Source: Paenibacillus timonensis | GTDB taxonomy: Bacteria; Bacillota; Bacilli; Paenibacillales; Paenibacillaceae | Length of the DNA stretch: 64,000 nucleotides | Direction: 5' to 3' | Assembly (NCBI RefSeq): GCF_009725205.1 | Contig: NZ_WNZY01000006.1 | Span: 1-64,000, forward strand | Shown here: piece after piece, positions 52,567 to 60,052 of the stretch | Numbering within the stretch: the first letter of the stretch is position 1 | Layout of the letters: every line of letters begins with the position of its first letter | Notes under the pieces: model-generated | Seen by the model: the letters and a program-made list of their open reading frames with translations, nothing else | What the model was told of the DNA's origin: nothing | Databases searched by the model: none | Position numbers and translations under genes: made by a program

Positions 52567-52662
52567 ATGAGCATTGTCGCAGGGATCCTTGTCTGTGCTT
52601 TTGTTTATGTTATCCGCGCCTCTCTCGTCCATTCCGGCGAAGAGGATTGGCGCAGCTACTGA
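52567..52662 (+). CDS. 31-residue putative membrane microprotein
   Basis: Reads MSIVAGILVCAFVYVIRASL then VHSGEEDWRSY: one membrane helix with a charged tail. GGAG lies 8 nt before ATG 52567 (a second ATG lies two codons upstream), an extended -10 (TGTTAAAAT, 52467-52475) lies upstream, and a terminator follows 27 nt after the stop. No homologue known to me. Confidence 0.5.
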   Translation: MSIVAGILVCAFVYVIRASLVHSGEEDWRSY

Positions 52663-52688
52663 TAGATTCCAGACCCGCATATAAGTAG

Positions 52689-52719
52689 AAGCTCCGGTAG
52701 GAGCTTTTATTTTTTTTTG
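52689..52719 (+). terminator. Terminator after the microprotein gene
   Basis: AAGCTCC-GGTA-GGAGCTT followed by a long T run. Confidence 0.88.
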
Positions 52720-52726
52720 ATATAAT
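52718..52726 (+). promoter_or_regulatory. Extended -10 promoter of the haemoglobin gene
   Basis: TGATATAAT, overlapping the T tail of the preceding terminator, 26 nt before the start codon. Confidence 0.5.
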
Positions 52727-52752
52727 AAGGAAAAAACGGAGGCGGTGAACTG

Positions 52753-53130
52753 ATGAATCAAGGCGAAAGCCTATACGACAATCTTGGCGGTGAAGAGACG
52801 ATTCGGCGACTGGTGGAGGCCTTCTATCCCCGGGTTCAGCGTGAACCGTTGCTTGGCCCTTTATTCCCGGAAGACATAACCCCGGTGATGGAGAAGCAAT
52901 TTATGTTCTTGTCGCAGTTTTTTGGCGGACCTTCGCTCTATTCCGACGCCGTTGGCCATCCGATGATGCGTGCTCGGCATCTGCCGTTTCCGGTAACCCA
53001 GGAACGCGCCGAGGCCTGGCTGGCCTGCATGAGTGCCGCGCTGGAGGAGATAGGGGTCGAGGAGCCGTTGCGAGAATTCGTGCTGGAGCGGTTGTCCGGT
53101 CCGGCTTTTCATTTTGTAAATACACCTTAG
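52753..53130 (+). CDS. Truncated haemoglobin, group II
   Basis: 125 residues of the 2-on-2 globin family. The family pattern is clear: FGGPSLYSDAVGHP, then MRARHLPFPVT with the likely proximal haem His76, and a Trp at G8 (AWLACM). Such proteins bind oxygen or nitric oxide. GGAGGCGGTGA precedes the ATG. The DUF2225 gene follows after 50 nt. Confidence 0.93.
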   Translation: MNQGESLYDNLGGEETIRRLVEAFYPRVQREPLLGPLFPEDITPVMEKQFMFLSQFFGGPSLYSDAVGHPMMRARHLPFPVTQERAEAWLACMSAALEEIGVEEPLREFVLERLSGPAFHFVNTP

Positions 53131-53180
53131 TCGATAACAGATCATCCGCCGAGCGGACTATTGAAAGGAAGTAGGACGAT

Positions 53181-53879
53181 TTGGAACTTGAACCTCTGTA
53201 TCAGATCAAAGTCACTTGTATCCATTGCCAAAATGAATTTTCAACCTCGCGCGTGCGTCCCAGCTTTAAACGGGCCATACGCACGGATACGGACTTTTGC
53301 GGATATTATCAGAAGGAGAACCCGGATTATTATGTGGTTCGGGTATGTCCCTCATGCGGATTTGCTTCGACGGAGAATTCGGTATCCCGCCTGACCGACC
53401 GGCAGAACGCTCTATTCGAGGACGCGATCGCCAGCCGATTCAACAAGAAGAGCTACGGCGGCCATCGCGATTGGGAAACGGCGCTGGAGACCTACAAGCT
53501 TGCGCTGATTTGCGCCCAGACCATCGGAGAAACCGACCGGATCATTGCCAGCTTGCTGCATCACATCGCTTGGCTGTACCGGTATCAAAGCAATGTCGAA
53601 CAGGAGAAACGGTTTCTGGAGTTTGCGCTGGAGGCCTATATCCGCGTATACGAAAATGAAGGCGTTGGCGGCAGCGATGCCCGCTTGATGTATTTGATCG
53701 GCGAGTTGTACCGGCGGGTTGGCAATTACAACGATGCGGTCAAATGGTTTGGACGCGTCATCAACGACAAGCGAATTGTGGATGCGGCGATGATCCGGGC
53801 TTCCCGCGAACAGTGGGCGCTGCTTCGCGAGGAAATGCTTAGCGGCGGGCACGAGCTGCCTGAAGAAATGCGCGGTTGA
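53181..53879 (+). CDS. DUF2225-family protein
   Basis: 232 residues. Cys pairs near the N-terminus (CIHCQNEF and CPSCGF, residues 11-14 and 57-60) suggest a zinc site; the rest is helical and TPR-like (LETYKLALICAQTIG, YNDAVKWFGRVIND). The family is common in Firmicutes and uncharacterised. TTG start, with AAAGGAAG about 10 nt upstream. Confidence 0.87.
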   Translation: MELEPLYQIKVTCIHCQNEFSTSRVRPSFKRAIRTDTDFCGYYQKENPDYYVVRVCPSCGFASTENSVSRLTDRQNALFEDAIASRFNKKSYGGHRDWETALETYKLALICAQTIGETDRIIASLLHHIAWLYRYQSNVEQEKRFLEFALEAYIRVYENEGVGGSDARLMYLIGELYRRVGNYNDAVKWFGRVINDKRIVDAAMIRASREQWALLREEMLSGGHELPEEMRG

Positions 53880-53910
53880 CGGACAAGCCTTCACGGGAGT
53901 TAAGCATCAA

Positions 53911-53940
53911 GAAGGGCCGTCTCGGAAGAAACGGCCCTTC
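53911..53940. terminator. Hairpin between convergent DUF2225 and zinc-ribbon genes
   Basis: GAAGGGCCGT/ACGGCCCTTC, 10-bp perfect stem. T tails are poor on both strands, so it may be a weak terminator. Confidence 0.5.
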
Positions 53941-53986
53941 GTTGCGTATCGATTTTCCTAGGCGTCTTGGAATTCAGCGGCTGGAT

Positions 53987-54217
53987 TTACCGAACGACCG
54001 TATCGGTTAACAGGTAATCGTTGTCGCAGTCCAGGACATGAAGCTTATTCCCGCAGCAGGGAAAGACAAGCAGCTTCTTCTTCCCTTCATGGATCGTCTT
54101 CAGCTCGCGGGGCTTCAGCGGCAGCAGCACGTTGCTGCTGGAGCAAAACGGGCATTCATGTACATAAACGTCCCCCATGACGACGTCATAGGGCCACGAC
54201 TGATTAAAAGGGATCAT
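53987..54217 (-). CDS. Small zinc-ribbon-like protein of unknown function
   Basis: 76 residues with two Cys clusters, HECPFCSS and FPCCGNKLHVLDC, which look like a zinc ribbon. I recognise no family. No ribosome site precedes ATG 54217; it overlaps the stop of the small gene upstream as ATGA, so translational coupling is likely. This coupling is the best evidence for the start. Confidence 0.6.
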   Translation of the reverse strand: MIPFNQSWPYDVVMGDVYVHECPFCSSSNVLLPLKPRELKTIHEGKKKLLVFPCCGNKLHVLDCDNDYLLTDTVVR

Positions 54218-54375
54218 TCCGAATCGGCAGGCGGGTTGCCCGCCTCTTCTTTGGCTAATTCAGCGATTTTTTGCAATAGAATGTGCTGCGGCATATGCAT
54301 AAGGTGCTCAATCGGCACTTTGAGTTTTGCGGCTAATTTCACGGCGGTATCCGCCGAAATTTGCAACGGTTTCAT
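54214..54375 (-). CDS. YycC-like small protein
   Basis: 53 residues (MKPLQISADTAVKLAAKLKV, EHLMHMPQHILLQK). AGGAGGG lies 7 nt before the ATG, a strong site. The sequence resembles the short YycC family of Bacilli as I remember it; function unknown. It ends with an ATGA overlap into the zinc-ribbon gene, so the two form a small operon. Confidence 0.7.
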   Translation of the reverse strand: MKPLQISADTAVKLAAKLKVPIEHLMHMPQHILLQKIAELAKEEAGNPPADSE

Positions 54376-54406
54376 CGAATATCCCTCCTATATTCTGTCG
54401 GCTAGT

Positions 54407-54426
54407 TAATAGTGCAACCACTATTA
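54407..54426. promoter_or_regulatory. Perfect inverted repeat between yycC-like and pepF-like genes
   Basis: TAATAGTG-CAAC-CACTATTA in the 109-nt divergent gap. It has no T tail and lies where an operator for either gene could sit. Confidence 0.4.
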
Positions 54427-54484
54427 GCATACACTGTTACCCCATAAGCCATCAATAATAACGATACGGAAAGGAAGCGAATCT

Positions 54485-56287
54485 ATGTCACGATTTGCCG
54501 AAAACATTCAACCTACTTGGGAACTAGAAAGCATTTTTCCGGGAGGCTCCGCGTCCGCGGCACTGCGCGATCATCTAGAAGCTTTGGAACGGAATATTAC
54601 CGGGTACCAGGCCATGCTGAAAGAACTGGAGGCCCCATCCACACTGGAGGAGACGAAGGCGCTGGATGGCTTGATTGCGGATCTGCAATCAGCCGCAGCC
54701 CGACTGTATGAGGCGAACAGCTTTGTCGGCTGTCTGACGGCGCAGGACCAACATGATAAGAAAGCCGTTCAGCTGGACGCGAAAATCACTTCTCTAGGCG
54801 CTTCCTTTAGCAATGTCATGACATTATTCTGGAACGTTCTTCGGATGACGAACGACGAAGTCTGGGAAGCGTGGATGAAACGGGAAGAAATCGCGCCAAT
54901 CTCCTTCGTGCTCTCCGAGAAACGGGACCTGGCCCGGGAGAAGCTGGCGCCGGAGCTGGAGAATCTGGTCTCCGATTTGGCGGTGGACGGCTACCATGGA
55001 TGGGGCCAGCATTATGATACGATCGTCGCCAAAGTAGGCGTGCCTTTTGAAGAGGCGAATGGTGAGATCAAGACGTTATCGGTAGGCCAGGCGGCCAATA
55101 AGCTGGATGATCCGGACCGGAATGTACGGGAGCGCGTGTTTGCCAGCTGGGAAGAAGCATGGACAAAGTCGGAGGATTACTGTGCCGATACGCTGAATCG
55201 TCTGGCAGGGTTTCGGCTGAAATTGTACGAGAAACGCGGCTGGGACGATGTGCTGAAGGAACCGTTGGCCATCAACCGGATGTCTAAGGCTACATTGGAC
55301 GCGATGTGGCAGGTGATCGTCGAAAATAAACCGAAGTTCGTCGCTTATCTGGAACGCAAAGCCAAGCTGCTTGGCGTGGATAAGCTGAGCTGGACCGACG
55401 TGGATTCCCCATTGGGGCAAGCAACCGGTAAAATAACGTATGAACAGGCAGCAGAAGATATCGTTAAGCAATTCGGTAATTTTAGTCCCAAGCTGGCTGA
55501 GTTCGCCACGATGGCGTTTAACAAACGCTGGATCGAGGCGGAGGACCGTCCCGGCAAACGCCCCGGCGGATTCTGTACTTCCCTGCCGAAGAGCAAACAG
55601 ACGCGTATTTTCATGACGTTCGGCGGCACGGTTTCCAATGTCTACACGCTGGCGCATGAGCTTGGGCACGCGTATCATCAATCCGTAATGGAAGAATTGC
55701 CGATGTTTAATCAGGATTATGCGATGAACGTAGCGGAGACCGCTTCGACCTTTGCCGAGATGATCCTGGCCGATGCCTTCGTGAAAAATGCGGCGAATGA
55801 TCAGGAGAAGATCGTCCTGCTTGCCGACAAGGTACAAAATTCGGTGGCCTTCTTCATGAATATTCATGCCCGCTTCTTGTTCGAAACCCGGTTCTACGAG
55901 AAACGCCAGCAGGGCGTGCTGGATGCTGCCGAGTTGTCCGAGCTGATGGAGGAAGCGCAGCGCGAAGCGTTCCAGGAGGCGCTGGGCAGTTATCACCCCC
56001 ATTTCTGGGCCTCCAAGCTGCATTTCTATATCACGGACGTGCCTTTTTATAATTTCCCGTACACCTTTGGATATATGTTCAGTACCGGGCTTTATGCCCT
56101 GGCGCAGCGGGAAGGTCAAAGCTTTGCGGCCAAGTATGATGCGCTCTTGCGGGATACCGGCCGGATGACGGTGGAAGAACTTGCCGCCAAGCATCTTGGG
56201 GTTGATTTAACAAAGCCGGATTTCTGGCGTGAAGCGATGGCGGTGAATGTGGCCGACGTCGACGCTTTCTTGGAACTGACCAAGTAA
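54485..56287 (+). CDS. pepF: Oligoendopeptidase F, M3 family
   Basis: 600 residues, cytoplasmic zinc oligopeptidase. The zinc motif HELGH is at 391-395, with the downstream glutamate in ETASTFAEM, as in PepF. No signal peptide. GGAAGCG about 7 nt before the ATG is a fair ribosome site. A terminator follows at 56306. Confidence 0.93.
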   Translation: MSRFAENIQPTWELESIFPGGSASAALRDHLEALERNITGYQAMLKELEAPSTLEETKALDGLIADLQSAAARLYEANSFVGCLTAQDQHDKKAVQLDAKITSLGASFSNVMTLFWNVLRMTNDEVWEAWMKREEIAPISFVLSEKRDLAREKLAPELENLVSDLAVDGYHGWGQHYDTIVAKVGVPFEEANGEIKTLSVGQAANKLDDPDRNVRERVFASWEEAWTKSEDYCADTLNRLAGFRLKLYEKRGWDDVLKEPLAINRMSKATLDAMWQVIVENKPKFVAYLERKAKLLGVDKLSWTDVDSPLGQATGKITYEQAAEDIVKQFGNFSPKLAEFATMAFNKRWIEAEDRPGKRPGGFCTSLPKSKQTRIFMTFGGTVSNVYTLAHELGHAYHQSVMEELPMFNQDYAMNVAETASTFAEMILADAFVKNAANDQEKIVLLADKVQNSVAFFMNIHARFLFETRFYEKRQQGVLDAAELSELMEEAQREAFQEALGSYHPHFWASKLHFYITDVPFYNFPYTFGYMFSTGLYALAQREGQSFAAKYDALLRDTGRMTVEELAAKHLGVDLTKPDFWREAMAVNVADVDAFLELTK

Positions 56288-56305
56288 CTGTACGGATACT
56301 CTATG

Positions 56306-56332
56306 GGCCCCCTCGAGTGGGGGCCTATTTTC
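56306..56332 (+). terminator. Terminator after pepF
   Basis: GGCCCCC-TCGAGT-GGGGGCC, then TATTTTCTTT. Confidence 0.85.
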
Positions 56333-56407
56333 TTTGGAGCTTTTTGTCGGAAAGGGGAGAAAGATCCAGCCTAAATAGGTATAAATAACCATTTATGTTG
56401 CATATTG

Positions 56408-56436
56408 TTGATAGAAAGGAAATATTATCCTATAAT
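56408..56436 (+). promoter_or_regulatory. SigA-type promoter of the hypothetical gene at 56492
   Basis: TTGATA, 17-bp spacer, TATAAT. A short palindrome CCTAT-ATC-ATAGG follows at 56448-56460. Confidence 0.75.
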
Positions 56437-56491
56437 GTGACATAAGCCCTATATCATAGGTTGCAATCTTTTGGGGGAAAGGTGGGAGGAT

Positions 56492-56908
56492 ATGCTGAAA
56501 GCTGAGCAAATTTCACTCGTTAGGCAGATCGACATGGTTTTTAAGGAGCTGGAGGAGGAACTGGCGGGGTTATCTTCGGGAACCGTATTTCTGCAGATCC
56601 GGAATAATACCGTCGGTAAGTTTGGCATCCGCCACAATCCGATTGCCGGCAGAAACGGGCAGCTTAGTGAAGATGCTCGTGGGTTAAATGCGGAACAGAT
56701 CCATTCTTTTCGGATGATGGCGATTCAAGCGCTTCAGTTCAAACGGTACTGGACGCATGGCGAGATCAGCTACGAATTTGCATTACGTCAGGGTGCCGTA
56801 GTTATCGACGCGGTCATGGAATCGAATTATAACATGGCCAATTTACTGATCCAACGGTATCCACATAAAGATCACGGTACAAATACATATGGGAACCTGT
56901 CTTCCTGA
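56492..56908 (+). CDS. Hypothetical protein
   Basis: 138 residues, no signal peptide. The N-terminal third is helical (LVRQIDMVFKELEEEL) and the middle reads LQIRNNTVGKFGIRHNP. I recognise no family. Start at 56492 rather than the TTG at 56471, because AAAGGTGGGAGG lies between them. A strong promoter and a terminator frame it as a single gene. Confidence 0.7.
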   Translation: MLKAEQISLVRQIDMVFKELEEELAGLSSGTVFLQIRNNTVGKFGIRHNPIAGRNGQLSEDARGLNAEQIHSFRMMAIQALQFKRYWTHGEISYEFALRQGAVVIDAVMESNYNMANLLIQRYPHKDHGTNTYGNLSS

Positions 56909-56926
56909 GGTTTCAACCGACAAAGG

Positions 56927-56961
56927 GAAACAGGCGATCTGCTAAGCAGACCGCCTGTTTC
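56927..56961. terminator. Terminator between the hypothetical gene and the SASP gene
   Basis: GAAACAGGCG(A)TCTGC-TAA-GCAGA(C)CGCCTGTTTC, one internal mismatch. It serves two convergent genes. Confidence 0.82.
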
Positions 56962-56987
56962 TATAGAGGGTAATAGGAGTATGCAAG

Positions 56988-57215
56988 TTACAGGTTCGAA
57001 CGACCCGACAATTGCTGCTCCGCCAGTTGAACCAAACGTTTTGTGATATAACCTCCAAGAGATCCGGTTTCACGGGAAGTATAGTTCCCATAGTAACCGT
57101 CTTGCGGGATTTGTACGCCCAATTCCTGCGCTGCTTCCATTTTCATTTGTTGCAACGCAGCGGTCGCTTGAGGAACAACAAGGTTATTACGGCTTCCGCG
57201 GCTTTGACCTGCCAT
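56988..57215 (-). CDS. Alpha/beta-type small acid-soluble spore protein
   Basis: 75 residues (MAGQSRGSRNNLVVPQATAA, then MKMEAAQELGV and TSRETGSLGGYITKRLV). These coat spore DNA; the LGV/IP and TSRETGSLGG elements are typical, the latter holding the germination protease site region of the family. AAAGGAGGTGA precedes the ATG at 57215; an in-frame GTG three codons earlier lies in that site. A SigG promoter is visible upstream. Confidence 0.95.
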   Translation of the reverse strand: MAGQSRGSRNNLVVPQATAALQQMKMEAAQELGVQIPQDGYYGNYTSRETGSLGGYITKRLVQLAEQQLSGRSNL

Positions 57216-57245
57216 GTTTGTCACCTCCTTTGGCGTTAGTGATGT

Positions 57246-57274
57246 TAGTATGGTTCGTAGGTTGCAAAATATGC
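57246..57274 (-). promoter_or_regulatory. SigG (forespore) promoter of the SASP gene
   Basis: On the minus strand: GCATA, 17-bp spacer, CATACTA. Both boxes match the published SigG pattern (GHATR and CATNHTA). The spacing to the start codon gives a leader of about 24 nt. Confidence 0.8.
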
Positions 57275-57337
57275 GGGAAGATCCAAAGCTAGGGCAGTGG
57301 TAATTATTTCATTCGGCTCGAAAACCGCGTCACAACG

Positions 57338-57364
57338 CAAAAAAACCGCCTTCTAGGAAGGCGG
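57338..57364 (-). terminator. Terminator of the aldose epimerase gene
   Basis: Minus strand: CCGCCTTC-CTA-GAAGGCGG followed by a T run. Confidence 0.92.
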
Positions 57365-57386
57365 AAATTTTGAAAATAGGATGGGA

Positions 57387-58361
57387 TCATCCGTGATCCG
57401 GATAGATCATCTCCAGGGAAAGATTTAATTCCAGCGTCTGCTGAGGGGTTAACTCGATGAGTCCGGTCTCATTGGCCGGGAGGGCCAAATTTGGAGCGTC
57501 CGGCAGCCAGGTATAAGGCTCGATACAGAAAAAATGATCTGCTTCCCCCTTAGAATAGATGACCCAAAACTTAAAATGTTCCGGATCGGCCGAATAGCGC
57601 AGTCCATAGCCATCCTCTCGCATCATCAGGGCTTCAACCGGTTTGTTGCCGATGCGCAGCATCGTGTCGCAATTGACACCTTGCAGATTCATCCCCGGAT
57701 TCAGTGCTTCCCAATCCCCTAACGGAGCCGTCTCCCCGGTAGGGATATTTTCCTCATCCGAAACGAACAGATTCGACACCGGTAGCTGCAGATTCCAGCG
57801 CTGGGGTTCTCCATCAATCATAAACCAGGTGTGCAGCCCCAAACCGAAAGGAGCGGGCTTATGACCCAGGTGGGTAATCTTAAAGGTTTGCTTTAAGCTT
57901 GCCCCCTGCAGCCGGAGCGTCATCTCTAGCTTCAAAGGCTCGGGATACTGACGGATCCAGCCGGGATCGTCAGAGGTTACGAATTCCGTCGTAATGGCGC
58001 AGCCATCATCATCTTCTTCAATATCGCTTACACACCAGCTTTGCGTCCGGTGTAAACCATGGATGTGGTTGTCGTTCGCCGTGTTGCGGTCGAACTGGTA
58101 TTCTTGCCCGGCATACGTGAAGTGCCCTCTACGAATACGCCCAGGGGGGGTTAAGAGCGGGATGCCGAAATGATAGGGCTTTTGCAAATAGAAATCAAGT
58201 TCATTTTCTTCCGGATGACGCAGCACATCGCGCTGCTGGACATTGTCCCATATACGAATGACGTTATTTCCGAGGCGGGGTAGCAGCGTGACTTCAAGTT
58301 CGCGGCTATGTAAGATGTACGTATCGTAACCGTTCCATTGCCCTTTGGTCACCTTTTTCAT
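57387..58361 (-). CDS. Aldose 1-epimerase family protein
   Basis: 324 residues of the galactose mutarotase fold. Likely catalytic residues: His in NDNHIHGL (about 97-101), His in LGLHTWF (about 174) and Glu in FCIEPYTW (about 278). It interconverts anomers of a sugar or acts on a related substrate. ATG preceded by AAAGGAG at 7 nt. Apparently a single gene, divergent from the trpS leader. Confidence 0.9.
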   Translation of the reverse strand: MKKVTKGQWNGYDTYILHSRELEVTLLPRLGNNVIRIWDNVQQRDVLRHPEENELDFYLQKPYHFGIPLLTPPGRIRRGHFTYAGQEYQFDRNTANDNHIHGLHRTQSWCVSDIEEDDDGCAITTEFVTSDDPGWIRQYPEPLKLEMTLRLQGASLKQTFKITHLGHKPAPFGLGLHTWFMIDGEPQRWNLQLPVSNLFVSDEENIPTGETAPLGDWEALNPGMNLQGVNCDTMLRIGNKPVEALMMREDGYGLRYSADPEHFKFWVIYSKGEADHFFCIEPYTWLPDAPNLALPANETGLIELTPQQTLELNLSLEMIYPDHG

Positions 58362-58443
58362 ATCGTTGCTCCTTTTCCCACATAATCAAGATCCTTAAGG
58401 CTAGACTAATCATAACACTTTTTCCGTTGGACGAAAAATGGAT

Positions 58444-58472
58444 TTGACACCACCTTCCGGGCAAATTATGAT
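58444..58472 (+). promoter_or_regulatory. SigA-type promoter of trpS
   Basis: TTGACA, 17-bp spacer, TATGAT. Transcription should start near 58479, at the 5' end of the T-box leader. Confidence 0.85.
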
Positions 58473-58478
58473 AAATAC

Positions 58479-58768
58479 AATACGAAAACAGCGGAGATGA
58501 GGGGAAGTAAGCAAAGGATTCGTCCTACAGAAAGCCGGTGGTTGATGCGAACCGGTGGAGGAGCTTTTGCCGAATGGGCCTCGGAGCGCCGTGCTGAACA
58601 TGAAAGGGTGAAGAGCCTTTTCTCAGTAGGCCGGACGGGTGATCCACGTTACGGATTGATAAGGCCGATTTTCTAGGGGCAGTGTTCATGTGATACCTGC
58701 AAATCCCAAATCGGCGAATGAGGGTGGCACCACGGTCTCACGTCCCTTTGCGGACGTGGGGCCTTTTT
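58479..58768 (+). ncRNA. Trp-specific T-box riboswitch leader of trpS
   Basis: Leader of about 290 nt that senses uncharged tRNA-Trp. Seen: the specifier loop GAATGGGCC with TGG codon at 58575-58577; the T-box motif AGGGTGGCACC at 58721-58731; and a terminator at 58734-58768. The variable base in the T-box (C58728) is complementary to the discriminator G of the tRNA-Trp at 1160-1233. Uncharged tRNA stabilises the antiterminator and allows trpS transcription. Confidence 0.94.
58734..58768 (+). terminator. Regulated terminator of the T-box leader
   Basis: GGTCTCACGTCC-CTTTGC-GGACGTGGGGCC with five T. It competes with the T-box antiterminator. Confidence 0.92.
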
Positions 58769-58837
58769 GCGTTTCAACGGTCACACTCGCATCAGAACTT
58801 TGTTATCGTGAAATCTTATGTAGGAGGGTTTTCTATC

Positions 58838-59821
58838 ATGAAAAAAGTACTATCCGGCATCCAACCCAGCGGCAAACTGACGCTAGGCAATTACATCGGG
58901 GCCATCAAAAATTTCGTTACGCTGCAGCACGATCACGCCTGCAACTTTATGGTCGTGGATTTGCACGCGATCACCGTTCCGCAGGAGCCTGCCGCACTGA
59001 CGGAGCAATCCGAAGCGGTGGCTGCGCTGTACATCGCCGCCGGCATCGATCCGAACAAAGCGAACGTATACCTGCAATCCCACGTGATGCAGCATGCGCA
59101 GCTCGGATGGCTGTTGACGACGCTCACTTCGATGGGCGAACTGGAACGGATGACGCAATTCAAAGACAAGTCTGCCGGCAAAGAGTCCGTCGGGGCCGGG
59201 CTATTCGTATATCCCGCCTTAATGGCGGCGGACATTCTGATTTATAACGCGGACCTGGTGCCGGTTGGCGAAGACCAGAAGCAGCACTTGGAATTGACCC
59301 GCGATTTGGCCGGCCGGTTCAATCACCGGTTCGGCGACTACTTTACGTTGCCGGAGCCGTATATTCCGGAGGTTGGCGCGCGAATCATGTCCCTGGACGA
59401 TGCCTCCAAAAAAATGAGCAAAAGCAATCCGAATCCGGGCAGCTATATTGCTCTGCTGGATTCGCCGGACGAGATTCGTAAGAAGATCAGCCGGGCGACG
59501 ACCGATTCGGGCCGTGAGGTGAAATTTGATCCGACAGACAAGCCAGAGGTCAGCAATTTGATCACGATTTACAGCCAGTGCTCGGGGCTGTCCATCGCCG
59601 AGGTGGAGCAGCGTTACGAAGGACAAATGTACGGGCCGTTCAAGAAGGACCTGGCCGAAGTCGTTGTCAGTGTGCTGGAACCGCTTCAGCAGCGGTACCG
59701 CGAGATCCGTGAGTCGGGCGAGCTGCGCAGCATCTTGCGCCAAGGCGCGGAAAGAGCATCCGAAATGGCCGAGAAAACGTTGCAGGACGTACAGCGCCTG
59801 ATGGGGTTTGTCGGCAAATAA
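58838..59821 (+). CDS. trpS: Tryptophanyl-tRNA synthetase
   Basis: 327 residues, class I synthetase charging tRNA-Trp. Seen: the HIGH-like GIQPSGKLTLGNYIG (7-21) and KMSKS within DDASKKMSKSNP. Start at 58838 follows TAGGAGGG by 9 nt; the upstream frame lies in the leader. Controlled by the Trp T-box at 58479. Confidence 0.96.
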   Translation: MKKVLSGIQPSGKLTLGNYIGAIKNFVTLQHDHACNFMVVDLHAITVPQEPAALTEQSEAVAALYIAAGIDPNKANVYLQSHVMQHAQLGWLLTTLTSMGELERMTQFKDKSAGKESVGAGLFVYPALMAADILIYNADLVPVGEDQKQHLELTRDLAGRFNHRFGDYFTLPEPYIPEVGARIMSLDDASKKMSKSNPNPGSYIALLDSPDEIRKKISRATTDSGREVKFDPTDKPEVSNLITIYSQCSGLSIAEVEQRYEGQMYGPFKKDLAEVVVSVLEPLQQRYREIRESGELRSILRQGAERASEMAEKTLQDVQRLMGFVGK

Positions 59822-59838
59822 ACACAGGTGTAGAACGG

Positions 59839-59888
59839 AAAAGGGTGTGCTTGGGGCAATTTATTGCCTCGGGCCCATCCTTTTTTTC
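59839..59888 (+). terminator. Terminator after trpS
   Basis: Imperfect long stem with core GGCAAT-TT-ATTGCC and outer GAAAAGG/CCTTTTTTTC, ending in seven T. Confidence 0.82.
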
Positions 59889-59923
59889 GTTCGTGCGGCC
59901 TCCATCTATCGGAGGGGGACAAA

Positions 59924-60037
59924 ATGATGATTCAGGTACGGCAAATCGACTGCCCCTGCCTAAAGTTCTTGTTGAAGGTGGAGCATAATGACATAATCAA
60001 AGGACAGAGAAGGGTTTGCGACTTCTCCATTTTATGA
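59924..60037 (+). CDS. Possible 37-residue leader peptide
   Basis: ATG at 59924 follows GGAGGGGGAC closely, and the frame runs 37 codons to TGA, 15 nt before the histidine kinase gene. Sequence begins MMIQVRQIDCPCLKFLL and resembles nothing known to me. It may be chance. Confidence 0.3.
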   Translation: MMIQVRQIDCPCLKFLLKVEHNDIIKGQRRVCDFSIL

Positions 60038-60052
60038 TTAAGGCGGGGTTCT

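Noticed and set aside
55076..56194. A 372-codon minus-strand frame opposite pepF
   Set aside because: It is a shadow of the M3 peptidase gene, which has HELGH and a full-length match on the plus strand.
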